A stretch of 64,000 nucleotides of DNA from UBA9732 sp963621975 (GCA_963621975.1 CAVFGI010000001.1:62001-126000), one strand, 5' to 3'; counted from the first letter of the stretch, positions 25,222-33,320 are shown. Notes: generated from the letters alone by a model not told the origin. Numbers and translations: made by a program.

Positions 25222-26106
25222 ATGCTTAAGCTAGACAACGTTAGCTTTTCATATCCAAATTGTTGTTCTAGTGCATTATGTAATGTTAACTTAACTGTGG
25301 AAGAAGGCTCTTTTGTTGCTATCCTGGGCTCAAATGGTAGTGGTAAGTCAACTCTTGCAAAACTTCTCAATGCAATTCTTACACCTAGTTCTGGTTCTGT
25401 TTATATTGATGGCTTAGATTCTGTTGATAAGTCTAAAATTTATGCAATTAGGTCTAAAGTAGGCATTGTTTTTCAAAATCCTGATACACAAATTGTTTGC
25501 GATTCTGTAGAAGATGAAATTGCTTTTGGTCTTGAGAACATGGGCCTACCTATTGATGAAATGAAAAAGCGCATTGATAAGTATCTTAAATTAACTGGCC
25601 TTGAAACTCTGCGTTTTGTTAATCCTAATAATCTTTCTGGAGGACAAAAGCAAATGGTTTGCATTGCGAGTGTGCTTGCTATGCAACCTAAATACTTGGT
25701 TCTTGATGAAGCTACTTCCATGCTTGATCCGCAGGGGCGTAAACTAGTTTTGGACTTTGTAGAAAGCCTTCATAATTGCTTGGGTATTACAATTATCATG
25801 ATTACTCATAGTATTGAAGAATGTATTAATTCCAATAAGGTTGTTGTTTTACAAAGGGGAAGTGTGAGTTATGATGGCGATTTTAAATCCTTATTTAGTT
25901 CTTCTGCTACTTGTAATTCCAGCGTTCTTGAATCTCTGGGGCTCCCTCCTATAGCGCAATTAAATCAACGTCTTATTGCAAGGGGTCTTAATCTTCCAAG
26001 TGGGATATTGAGTGTTGGTGATTTCTGTAAGGCTTTTACTTCTATTGTAAGTCCAATTTCAGAGTCTATTTCAGAGTCTATTTCAGAGGAGGGCGGGCAT
26101 GCTTAA
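25222..26106 (+). CDS. ecfA1: ECF transporter ATPase 1
   Basis: 294 aa ABC ATPase of an energy-coupling-factor vitamin/metal importer. Walker A 'LGSNGSGKST', signature 'LSGGQKQM', Walker B 'YLVLDEATSMLD' and the H-loop 'IMITHSIEE' are all intact. The C-terminal tail carries a 12-bp tandem repeat (SESI repeats) right before the SD of ecfT, and the gene overlaps ecfT by 8 bp. Confidence 0.92.
   Translation: MLKLDNVSFSYPNCCSSALCNVNLTVEEGSFVAILGSNGSGKSTLAKLLNAILTPSSGSVYIDGLDSVDKSKIYAIRSKVGIVFQNPDTQIVCDSVEDEIAFGLENMGLPIDEMKKRIDKYLKLTGLETLRFVNPNNLSGGQKQMVCIASVLAMQPKYLVLDEATSMLDPQGRKLVLDFVESLHNCLGITIIMITHSIEECINSNKVVVLQRGSVSYDGDFKSLFSSSATCNSSVLESLGLPPIAQLNQRLIARGLNLPSGILSVGDFCKAFTSIVSPISESISESISEEGGHA
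26056..26088 (+). repeat. 12-bp in-frame tandem repeat at 3' end of ecfA1
   Basis: ATTTCAGAGTCT occurs twice, followed by a 9-bp partial copy; it encodes repeated Ser-Glu-Ser-Ile. Copy number could vary by slippage without a frame change. Confidence 0.7.
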
Positions 26107-26866
26107 AGATGTAACTTTGGGTAGGTATTATCCCACCTCAAGTCCTTTGCATGAACTTGATCCTCGTACAAAACTTTTTGGACTTCTTGTCTATATTGTG
26201 CTTGTTTTTCTCGCTACAGACATTACTGGTCTTGTGCTTTGTTTGTCTTGTCTTATCTTTCTAATGCTCCTATCAAATGTTCCCTTCAAATATGTTTTAC
26301 GTGGCCTAAGACCTGTAATTATTGTTGTTCTTGTTGCCGACATCATTAATATTCTTTTTGTAAACGATGGCTTAAAAAAAGCAATATACTTAACTTTTCG
26401 TATGTTTGAGGTTATTTGGGGCTCTAATGTACTTTGTACAACAACCAAGCCTAAGGATATTTCCTCCGCACTTGAAAAGTCTCTTGGCTTTTTAAAAAGA
26501 ATTGGTGTTCCGGTTCACGATTTTGCAACAATGATTGTGCTTGCACTGCGTTTTATTCCAATATTGTCGAATGAAGCCCTGCACATAATGGAAGCGCAGA
26601 AGGCTAGAGGTGCAGATTTTGAAAGTGGCAATCTTGCTCGTAGAGCCAAAGCTCTTTTTCCTTTGATTATTCCTCTCTTTGTTTCTGCATTTCGCAAGGC
26701 AGACAACCTTGCTATTGCAATGGATAGTAGACTTTATGGCTCCTGTGAGCCTTGTGTTTTAAGGCCTTTACAATATGACAGGTGTGACTATGTTTCATTT
26801 CTTCTTATTTTTTGTGCTCTTCTTTTAGGTATTCTTGCGAGGATCTTCCCATGTCATTTGATTTAA
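26099..26866 (+). CDS. ecfT: ECF transporter transmembrane protein EcfT
   Basis: 255 aa, about five to six membrane spans. 'HELDPRTKLFGLLVYIVLVF' at the N-terminus and the cytoplasmic coupling motifs 'QKARGADFE' and 'DSRLYGS' (A-R-G type) identify EcfT, which links the S-component to the two ATPases. The start overlaps ecfA1 by 8 bp and the end overlaps ecfA2 by 16 bp. Confidence 0.92.
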   Translation: MLKDVTLGRYYPTSSPLHELDPRTKLFGLLVYIVLVFLATDITGLVLCLSCLIFLMLLSNVPFKYVLRGLRPVIIVVLVADIINILFVNDGLKKAIYLTFRMFEVIWGSNVLCTTTKPKDISSALEKSLGFLKRIGVPVHDFATMIVLALRFIPILSNEALHIMEAQKARGADFESGNLARRAKALFPLIIPLFVSAFRKADNLAIAMDSRLYGSCEPCVLRPLQYDRCDYVSFLLIFCALLLGILARIFPCHLI

Positions 26867-27678
26867 TTGATGTTTCTTACACTTATAATTCTGATACCTC
26901 GTTTGAAAAGATTGGCTTAAACAACGTGAGTTTTAATATCCAAGATGGTGCTTTTGTTGGTATTGCAGGGGCTTCTGGTAGCGGAAAGACCACGTTGGTT
27001 AGACTGCTTAAAGGGTTGATTAAACCAAGCAGTGGCATTATCAAGTCAAGTTATAAACCTTCAGAAATTGGTCTTGTCTTCCAATATCCTGAATTTCAAC
27101 TTTTTGAGTCTACGGTAATTAAAGACGTTATGTTTGGGCCTAGGAATATCGGAATAAAAGAGGATGAAGCAAAAAAAGCTGCTAAAGAGGCGCTCTCTTT
27201 GTTGGCGTTAGATGAGTCCTTTTTTGAGCGTGATCCGTTGTGCCTTTCAGGTGGTGAAAAGCGTAGGGTGGCCATTGCTGGAATCCTTGCCATGGACCCA
27301 CATGTGCTAATTTTGGATGAGCCAACTGCTGGGTTAGACCCTTCTATGCATGATTTGCTTTTTGCTATATTGCATTCTTTAAACCTTGCTGGCAAAACAA
27401 TTATACTCGTTTCACATAACATGGATGATATTGCAACACATTGTAAGCAAGTTGTCATGTTGGATGATGGCCATGTAGTTGCTAGTGGAAATGCTGACCA
27501 AGTTTTTTCATCCACATACTCATATTCCGATATCTTTTTGCCAACCATGGTACGTCTTGCAAAAGCTCTTAAATCTTCTGGTTTTGATATCCCTCAAAAT
27601 CTTTGCACTATAGATGACATGGAACAAGTGCTTTTGGACTTGTTTCAGAGTAAAACGAATAATTTATCTATTCAATAA
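26851..27678 (+). CDS. ecfA2: ECF transporter ATPase 2
   Basis: 275 aa. Walker A 'GASGSGKTTLVRLLKG', Q-loop 'FQYPEFQLFE', signature 'LSGGEKRRVA', Walker B 'VLILDEPTAGLDP' and H-loop 'ILVSHNMDD' are present. The 'QYPExQLFE' Q-loop is typical of EcfA2. The ATG at 26851 has GAGGAT upstream; a longer frame from 26812 lies inside ecfT. Last gene of the long run that begins with the lipoprotein gene at 16973. Confidence 0.92.
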   Translation: MSFDLIDVSYTYNSDTSFEKIGLNNVSFNIQDGAFVGIAGASGSGKTTLVRLLKGLIKPSSGIIKSSYKPSEIGLVFQYPEFQLFESTVIKDVMFGPRNIGIKEDEAKKAAKEALSLLALDESFFERDPLCLSGGEKRRVAIAGILAMDPHVLILDEPTAGLDPSMHDLLFAILHSLNLAGKTIILVSHNMDDIATHCKQVVMLDDGHVVASGNADQVFSSTYSYSDIFLPTMVRLAKALKSSGFDIPQNLCTIDDMEQVLLDLFQSKTNNLSIQ

Positions 27679-27731
27679 TTTTTAAAAAATTGATATATTT
27701 ACGACGAATTCTTTCCAATGGAGGAAGTTAA

Positions 27732-28352
27732 ATGAATAAGAAAATTTTGACAATTGTTTTAGTTGTTCTTCTTGCAATGACTTGTGTTTTTGCATATAAA
27801 GGAGAAATGCAAGTTGGTCTTAACCTTGGTTCTGGTTTTGATGGGTATGGAATGATGATAGATAAAGACACCACTAAAGTTAGTTTATACAATGGTCTTT
27901 ATGCAGCTGGGACTTTCCAGTATGGTCTTACCGATAGCTTGTATGCTAAGGCTGAAGTTGGAGTTAATACTTTCTTTAGGTTTATATCTGCTGAAGCAGG
28001 AGAAGATCCTTCTTCTACTGATACAGACTCAAGAACTCCAAACGTACTTGTTTCTGCAGCTTTAGTTTATGATATTCCAATTGGCAGAATTTTTGCTATT
28101 GATCTTCAAATTGGTGTAGATTCAATCATTGGAAAACCTTCGTACGGTAGTGAAACATTTAATGCTTCTATTGGTCTTGGATTTGGTTCCAGCCTTGTTT
28201 TCAATATTACAGATGATCTTTCTATCTCATCAAATTCAAAGCTTGCTGTCTATTTTGTTAACACAAACTCTGCATACAGAGATGCACTCACTAAAGGTGA
28301 TGTTGTTCTTGTTGGTGTGCAGAATAATGTTGGCATAACATATAGTCTCTAG
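27732..28352 (+). CDS. outer-membrane beta-barrel candidate, paralogue 1
   Basis: 206 aa exported protein. The signal peptide MNKKILTIVLVVLLAMTCVFA is followed by alternating aromatic/Gly beta-strands ('GLYAAGTFQYGLTDSLYAKAEVGVNTFF') and ends 'NNVGITYSL', with the aromatic-x-leucine-like C-terminus of outer-membrane barrels. No enzyme motif. SD GGAGGA. Size fits an 8-10-stranded barrel. The next gene is a diverged paralogue with a near-identical signal-peptide coding region. Confidence 0.7.
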   Translation: MNKKILTIVLVVLLAMTCVFAYKGEMQVGLNLGSGFDGYGMMIDKDTTKVSLYNGLYAAGTFQYGLTDSLYAKAEVGVNTFFRFISAEAGEDPSSTDTDSRTPNVLVSAALVYDIPIGRIFAIDLQIGVDSIIGKPSYGSETFNASIGLGFGSSLVFNITDDLSISSNSKLAVYFVNTNSAYRDALTKGDVVLVGVQNNVGITYSL

Positions 28353-28361
28353 GAGAAAAAA

Positions 28362-28979
28362 ATGAATAAGAAATTTTTGACAATTGTTTTAGTTGTTCTT
28401 CTTGCAATGACTTGTGCATTTGCATATAAGGGAGAAATTAAGGTTGGTCTCAGTGGTGGTGCTGGTTCTAATAATGTTGCCTATGATGATGGTACCAATA
28501 GGCTGACAGGAATTTTAATGGGTGGGAATTTAACTGCTTCTGTTCATTATGGTCTGTCTGATTCTTCTTATGTAAAACTCGAAGCTGGTGTTAATACTTA
28601 CAATACTGGTGCAATTTACATAAATGGTGAAAAGAAAGAAGACTTTGATGAAGAAAGAGATCCAAATGCTGTTTTCTATCTTGGTTATGTTTACAACATG
28701 ACAATTGGAAGAAGCGGACTTTTTGAATGGGAACTTGGTGCTGGACTTCAAGGCATAGCAGGATCTACTTTCAAAGGAAACGACTTCAATCTTTCCCTTG
28801 GTATTGGCTTTGAAGAGACTGTAATCTTTAACATCACAAACAACATTGCACTTACAGCCACAACTAGAACTGGTATTCAATTTGTAAACACAAACAAAAG
28901 TTTTGCTGATTGGCTTAAGAGTGTAAATTCTCTTTCAATTCCTGTTTACTTTACTGCTGGGGCTACATATAGCCTCTAA
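28362..28979 (+). CDS. outer-membrane beta-barrel candidate, paralogue 2
   Basis: 205 aa. The signal peptide differs from that of the upstream gene by only a few residues. The mature part shares the pattern 'SVHYGLSDSSYVKLEAGVNTY' and the ending 'AGATYSL' but is otherwise diverged. AGGAG precedes the ATG, 9 bp after the first copy, so both are on one transcript ending at the terminator at 29001. Function unknown; probably a small surface porin or adhesin-like barrel. Confidence 0.7.
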   Translation: MNKKFLTIVLVVLLAMTCAFAYKGEIKVGLSGGAGSNNVAYDDGTNRLTGILMGGNLTASVHYGLSDSSYVKLEAGVNTYNTGAIYINGEKKEDFDEERDPNAVFYLGYVYNMTIGRSGLFEWELGAGLQGIAGSTFKGNDFNLSLGIGFEETVIFNITNNIALTATTRTGIQFVNTNKSFADWLKSVNSLSIPVYFTAGATYSL

Positions 28980-29000
28980 TAATTAGTGGTTTTTATCTTA

Positions 29001-29027
29001 GGGCGCAGAGATGCGCCCATATTTTTT
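29001..29027 (+). terminator. rho-independent terminator after OMP pair
   Basis: GGGCGCA (29001-29007), GAGA loop, TGCGCCC (29012-29018), then ATATTTTTT. Textbook form. Confidence 0.92.
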
Positions 29028-29035
29028 GGCAACAA

Positions 29036-29114
29036 TTCCCTGAAAAAGTGAAGAAATTGTTTTTTTCAGGGAAGTTTTCCCTAAAACCTCTCAAAAACTG
29101 GCATTTTCAGGGAA
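29036..29114. repeat. cluster of CCCTGAAAA/TTTTCAGGG inverted repeats
   Basis: TTCCCTGAAAAA (29036-29047) faces TTTTTCAGGGAA (29062-29073); a third element TTTTCAGGGAA follows at 29104-29114, with TTTTCCCTAAAA at 29076 between them. The only structure noted, besides the terminator and a half palindrome at 29172, in the 291-bp gap before the molybdopterin gene. Confidence 0.55.
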
Positions 29115-29171
29115 TTTCACTAATCTAAAAGGTTCTTGCAACACTGTATTCTAATTCAATCTTCAAAGCAC

Positions 29172-29187
29172 ATTTCGCAAAACCTCT
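29172..29187. repeat. half copy of the GAGGTTTTTGCAAAAACCTC family
   Basis: ATTTCGCAAAACCTCT; on the minus strand AGAGGTTTTGCGAAAT. It matches one arm and the centre of the family but is not next to a stop codon. Confidence 0.35.
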
Positions 29188-29270
29188 TTAATTATGATTG
29201 AACAATAAAGCGTTTTCTTCTAGAATGTAACTCGGTCGTTATCTTTTTTATAGTATAATGGAGGCTGGGT

Positions 29271-30308
29271 TTGGTACCGTATAAATTGATGAAAACAGAG
29301 GACGCAGTAGGGCAGGTATTGTGTCATGACATTACTCAAATTATTCGAGGTGAAAAGAAAGGTCCTGTTTTCAGAAAAGGTCATATAATTCAAGAAGAGG
29401 ACATTCCAGTACTTCTTAGCGTAGGGAAAGACAATGTCTATATTTGGCAGGCCGATGATTCTACTCTCCATGAAAATGATGCAGCTCAAATTCTTCGCGA
29501 AATTTGTCAGGGTGCGAATATGCATCCTAGTGATGTAAAAGAAGGCAAGATTGAACTTATTGCAGATGAAACTGGTATTTTCCTTGTTGATGTGGAGAGA
29601 CTTAGAAAGGTTAATTCCCTTGGGGAAATGATGATTGCAACAATTCCAACAGGAATTAGAGTAGAGAAGGGCCAACGGCTTTGTGGAACAAGAATTATTC
29701 CACTAGTAATTGAAAAAGAAAAAATGGATAAGGCTAAGGAAGTTGCCGGGCCAGAACCCTTAATGACTATTATTCCGTTTAAGGCCAAGAAGTTTGGTGT
29801 TGTTACAACAGGCAATGAAGTTTATTTTGGTAGAATAAAAGATACTTTCACTCCTGTTATTGAAGAAAAAATGGCAGAGTATGATTGTAAAATGGTCTCT
29901 CATGTTGTTTCTGACGATAATACAGAACACATTGTGGCAGGTATTAAATCAATGGTTGATAATCCAGAGATTGAGATGATTATTTGCACTGGTGGTATGA
30001 GTGTTGACCCAGATGACAAAACTCCTCTTGCAATTAAGTCTAGTGGCGCAAAGATTATTTCTTATGGTTCACCTGTTCTCCCAGGTGCAATGTTTCTTAT
30101 GGGATATCTTCCTGATGGTAGACCAATTGTAGGTCTTCCTGGATGTGTTATGTATGCTGGCCGAACAGTGTTTGATTTGGTACTTCCTAGAATTATGGCT
30201 AATATTCCTATTACGGCTGAGTATCTAGCAGGATTAGGACATGGTGGCTTCTGTTTAGGCTGTAAAGTTTGTCATTTTCCATTTTGTACGTTTGGTAGAG
30301 GTGTTTAA
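29271..30308 (+). CDS. molybdopterin-binding (MoeA/MoCF-like) protein with Cys-rich tail
   Basis: 345 aa. The N-terminal half resembles a MoeA-like linker region; the MoCF domain (about 180-320) has 'FGVVTTGNEVYFGRI', 'EMIICTGGMSVDPDDKTPLAI' and 'GYLPDGRPIVGLPGCVMY'. The C-terminus has the cysteine set 'GGFCLGCKVCHFPFCTFGRG' (C-x2-C-x2-C-x4-C), which could bind a metal. Likely role: molybdopterin cofactor handling or sensing. The start is TTG at 29271 with GGAGG 6 bp upstream; a later ATG at 29289 has no SD. It heads the mog-modABC run. Confidence 0.82.
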   Translation: MVPYKLMKTEDAVGQVLCHDITQIIRGEKKGPVFRKGHIIQEEDIPVLLSVGKDNVYIWQADDSTLHENDAAQILREICQGANMHPSDVKEGKIELIADETGIFLVDVERLRKVNSLGEMMIATIPTGIRVEKGQRLCGTRIIPLVIEKEKMDKAKEVAGPEPLMTIIPFKAKKFGVVTTGNEVYFGRIKDTFTPVIEEKMAEYDCKMVSHVVSDDNTEHIVAGIKSMVDNPEIEMIICTGGMSVDPDDKTPLAIKSSGAKIISYGSPVLPGAMFLMGYLPDGRPIVGLPGCVMYAGRTVFDLVLPRIMANIPITAEYLAGLGHGGFCLGCKVCHFPFCTFGRGV

Positions 30309-30814
30309 TGTCAAGCGTAATTGATGTTAAAATTTTCAACGTTGCTGTTATTACACTTTCAGATAGGGCTTTTTCTCGAGAGCGTGAAGATCTCTCTGGT
30401 CCAGCTATTATGGATTATTTAATTTCCAAGGGCTACAAGCAACCAGAATATATTCTTATGGCAGATGATAGAACAAGTCTAGAAAAAGAATTGATAAGGT
30501 TATCGGACTGTGAGAAGGTGGACCTTATTTTGACAACTGGTGGAACTGGATTTGCCAGGCGTGATATTACTCCAGAGGTGACGTTATCTGTTGCTACCAA
30601 AAATGCGCCGGGTATAAGTGAGGCTATTAGAGCGTATAGCCTTACCAAAACACCACATGCAATGCTTTCGCGTGGTGTGTCTGTAATTAGAAATAATACG
30701 CTTATTATTAATCTCCCTGGTAGTCCTAAGGCTGTTAGAGAGAGTCTAGATGTGATCATAGAAGCACTCCCTCATGGGTTAGGCCTACTGAGGGGTGAAA
30801 AACTTGATAATTAA
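30308..30814 (+). CDS. mog: MogA/MoaB family molybdopterin adenylyltransferase
   Basis: 168 aa MoCF-domain protein; would activate molybdopterin by adenylation before Mo insertion. Visible: 'VAVITLSDRAFSREREDLSGPAI', 'DLILTTGGTGFARRDITPE' and 'RNNTLIINLPGSPKAVRESL'. Its ATG overlaps the TAA of the preceding gene by 1 bp, and modA follows after 19 bp, so cofactor synthesis and molybdate uptake are co-expressed. Confidence 0.92.
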   Translation: MSSVIDVKIFNVAVITLSDRAFSREREDLSGPAIMDYLISKGYKQPEYILMADDRTSLEKELIRLSDCEKVDLILTTGGTGFARRDITPEVTLSVATKNAPGISEAIRAYSLTKTPHAMLSRGVSVIRNNTLIINLPGSPKAVRESLDVIIEALPHGLGLLRGEKLDN

Positions 30815-30833
30815 TTTAATTGGAGGACATAAA

Positions 30834-31637
30834 ATGAAGAAAGCTCTAGTTATTCTTCTTGTCGCAATTGTTACACTTACAAGTGTTTTCGCACAGCCAG
30901 CTTCAGAGACCGCTTCTGGTTCTCAAAAGACTGAAATTATTGTTTTTGCTGCAGCTTCAATGACAGAAACAATGGAACAGATTAAGGGTCTTTATGAAGC
31001 AGCTAACCCAAATGTCACAATTACCTACAATTTTGACTCAAGTGGAACTCTCTTGACTCAGATGAAAGAAGGTGCAGATTGTGATCTCTTTATCTCTGCA
31101 GCACAGAAGCAGATGAATTCTCTTAGTGAACTTAGCATGATTGATGAGTCAACTCGTGTTGACCTTCTTGAAAACAAGACAGCTCTTGCTGTTCCAGAAG
31201 GTAATCCAAAGAATATTACAAGCTATGACCAGCTTGCAGATCTACTCAAAAAGCACGAAGTTCTGTTGGCAATTGGTAACAGTGATGTTCCTGTTGGACA
31301 GTATACACAGAAAATTTTTGCATATTATGGCATTGATGAAGCTGAAGTTGCTAAAGCTGGATGTTTGACATATGGCACAAACGTTAAAGAAGTTACAACA
31401 CAGGTTTCACAGGCTTCAGTTGATTGTGGTATCATCTATGCAACAGATGCTTATTCTGCCGGTCTCACAGTTGTTGACACAGCAACTGAGGCTATGACAG
31501 GTGGAAGAGTTATTTATCCGGCAGCTGTTCTTGCAAACGCAAAGAATGCAGATGCAGCTAAAGCTTTCCTTGAGTATCTTAAGGGTGATGAAGCTATGGC
31601 TATCTTTAAAAGCGTAGGTTTTGCTAGCGCTCTTTAA
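30834..31637 (+). CDS. modA: molybdate ABC transporter substrate-binding protein
   Basis: 267 aa periplasmic binding protein. The signal peptide 'MKKALVILLVAIVTLTSVFA' is followed by 'IIVFAAASMTETMEQI' (oxyanion-binding Ser), 'TYNFDSSGTLLTQMKEGADCDLFISAA', 'VPVGQYTQKIF' and 'DCGIIYATDAYSAG'. GGAGG precedes the ATG at 30834; the in-frame ATG at 30795 would spoil the signal peptide. A stem-loop terminator separates it from modB, favouring excess binding protein. Confidence 0.93.
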   Translation: MKKALVILLVAIVTLTSVFAQPASETASGSQKTEIIVFAAASMTETMEQIKGLYEAANPNVTITYNFDSSGTLLTQMKEGADCDLFISAAQKQMNSLSELSMIDESTRVDLLENKTALAVPEGNPKNITSYDQLADLLKKHEVLLAIGNSDVPVGQYTQKIFAYYGIDEAEVAKAGCLTYGTNVKEVTTQVSQASVDCGIIYATDAYSAGLTVVDTATEAMTGGRVIYPAAVLANAKNADAAKAFLEYLKGDEAMAIFKSVGFASAL

Positions 31638-31650
31638 TAATATTTTATAA

Positions 31651-31686
31651 AAAGGGAGGGCTTTGGCTCTCCCTTTGCTATTTTTT
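31651..31686 (+). terminator. intercistronic terminator/attenuator between modA and modB
   Basis: AAAGGGAG (31651-31658) pairs with CTCCCTTT (31669-31676), then GCTA and TTTTTT. It lies within an otherwise continuous mod operon 9 bp before the modB start. Confidence 0.8.
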
Positions 31687-31694
31687 GGTATTTT

Positions 31695-32354
31695 ATGGAT
31701 TGGTTTCCTTTATATAATTCTTTAAGAATCGCTTTTTTCTCTTCTATAATAGTCTTTTTTTTAGGAATCTTTTTAGCTCATTTTATTGCTAAACTTCATC
31801 CTATTTTAAAGGGTATTTTAGATGTTTTTTTAACTCTTCCACTTGTCCTTCCTCCAACTGTTGTTGGTTTTTTTCTTATTCTTATTTTTGGTGTTAAGAG
31901 GCCTATTGGGCAATTTCTTGGGCAGTTTGGAATTAAATTTGTTATGACATGGTATGGGGGAATTATTGCAGCAGCTGTTGTTGCTTTTCCTCTTATGTAT
32001 AGAACTACTCGTGGTGCTTTTGAAGCGTTTGATACTACCTTGCAAGAGGCAGGTCAAACCCTTGGTTTAAGTAATAGTTATATTTTCTGGCATATTAAGC
32101 TTCCTGAGTGTAAGCAAGGAATCATTGCCGGTATTGTTTTGGCTTTTGCTCGTGCTCTTGGTGAGTACGGAGCAACTAGTATGCTTATTGGTTATACTCC
32201 TGGTAAGACTGCAACTATTTCTACTACTGTTTATCAGCTTTGGAGAACAAATAATGAAGCTGAGGCTTATGTTTGGGTTCTAATCAACGTGGCTATTTCT
32301 GCAGTTGTTTTGCTTACTGTTAACTTACTTGAAAAGAAAAAGAGGCACAAATGA
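31695..32354 (+). CDS. modB: molybdate ABC transporter permease
   Basis: 219 aa inner-membrane permease with about five spans. 'LPLVLPPTVVGFFLILIFG' near the N-terminus and the EAA loop 'LQEAGQTLGLSNSYIFWHIKLP' are ModB features, as is 'FARALGEYGATSMLIG'. ATG 31695 lacks a strong SD and lies right after the T-tract. It overlaps modC by 4 bp. Confidence 0.94.
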   Translation: MDWFPLYNSLRIAFFSSIIVFFLGIFLAHFIAKLHPILKGILDVFLTLPLVLPPTVVGFFLILIFGVKRPIGQFLGQFGIKFVMTWYGGIIAAAVVAFPLMYRTTRGAFEAFDTTLQEAGQTLGLSNSYIFWHIKLPECKQGIIAGIVLAFARALGEYGATSMLIGYTPGKTATISTTVYQLWRTNNEAEAYVWVLINVAISAVVLLTVNLLEKKKRHK

Positions 32355-33199
32355 AACTTCATGTAGATATCTCAAAAGATTATGGAAGCTTCAAGCTTCA
32401 ATCTTGCTTTGAGACCGATGCTCTTATAACGGGATTGTTAGGGGCATCGGGCTCAGGAAAAAGTCTCACGTTGAAATGTATTGCAGGCATTGAGCGGCCG
32501 GATGAGGGGTGTATTGTCTTGGGTGACCGCGTTCTCTTTGACAGTAAAGCTCATGTGAACCTGAAGATTCAGGAACGCAGAGTGGGATATCTTTTTCAAA
32601 ATTATGCTCTGTTTAAGACTATGAATGTAAAGAAAAATATATTAACTGGATTGCATAATTTAAAAAATAAGGAACAAAAAGAGGAGATTTATCGGCAGTC
32701 TTTGAAGTTATTACGCCTTGAGGGGCTGGAGGCTCAAAAACCATTGGAGATTTCTGGTGGACAGGCTCAGCGTGTGGCTCTTGCACGTATTCTGGTAAGT
32801 AGGCCGGACTTAATTTTGTTGGATGAGCCGTTTTCTGCGTTGGATACGAATCTTAAGGAGAATTTGCAACCTGAGCTTTTGGAGTTGTTATTGTCCTATG
32901 GCAAACCCGTTGTGATGGTCACACACAGTAAAGATGAAGCTTCTTTTATGTGTTCATACATTGCTTTAATTTCAAATGGTAAAATAATTAATACTGGTAG
33001 CACTGTTGAGCTCTTTGAAAATCCTCAAAGCATTGAAGCTGCTCGGATTCTTGGATGCAAGAATATCCACAAAGCAGAGAAGGCAGGTGAATATGCTGTA
33101 CGTATTCCGGAGCTTGGTATTGTTATTACCACAACAAAACCTGTGCCGGATAATGTGAGCTATGCTGGCTTTTGTGATGATTCGTTTGTGATGGTTTAG
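32351..33199 (+). CDS. modC: molybdate ABC transporter ATPase
   Basis: 282 aa, shorter than enteric ModC (about 350). Walker A 'LGASGSGKSLTLKCIAG', signature 'ISGGQAQRVALARI', Walker B 'LILLDEPFSALD' and H-loop 'VMVTHSKDEA' are intact. The C-terminal 50 residues give at most a short, incomplete molybdate-binding (TOBE-like) domain, so feedback sensing may be reduced or absent. Last gene of the mod cluster. Confidence 0.92.
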   Translation: MKLHVDISKDYGSFKLQSCFETDALITGLLGASGSGKSLTLKCIAGIERPDEGCIVLGDRVLFDSKAHVNLKIQERRVGYLFQNYALFKTMNVKKNILTGLHNLKNKEQKEEIYRQSLKLLRLEGLEAQKPLEISGGQAQRVALARILVSRPDLILLDEPFSALDTNLKENLQPELLELLLSYGKPVVMVTHSKDEASFMCSYIALISNGKIINTGSTVELFENPQSIEAARILGCKNIHKAEKAGEYAVRIPELGIVITTTKPVPDNVSYAGFCDDSFVMV

Positions 33200-33258
33200 C
33201 TTAAAATGTTTCAAATAAAATAAAAAGCTCAAAAAGTTGAAGTTTTTCTTAAATTTTA

Positions 33259-33288
33259 TTGACTACATAAGCCTGTTTTTGCTAGAAC
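33259..33288 (+). promoter_or_regulatory. candidate promoter for glnN
   Basis: TTGACT (33259-33264), 18-bp spacer, TAGAAC (33283-33288) preceded by an extended TGC. Moderate match only; the start point would fall within the SD hairpin described at 33288. Confidence 0.35.
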
Positions 33289-33316
33289 AATCCCCATAAA
33301 ACTTTTGCGGGGGTTG
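33288..33316 (+). promoter_or_regulatory. stem-loop covering the glnN ribosome-binding site
   Basis: CAATCCCC (33288-33295) can pair over 8 bp (one G-U) with GGGGGTTG (33309-33316). The GGGGG is the apparent SD for the ATG at 33321. The hairpin could limit glnN translation if transcription starts upstream of 33288. Confidence 0.4.
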
Positions 33317-33320
33317 CTCT

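Noticed and set aside
30433..30759. 108-aa minus-strand ORF
   Set aside because: Shadow of the mog gene, whose motifs are complete in the plus frame.
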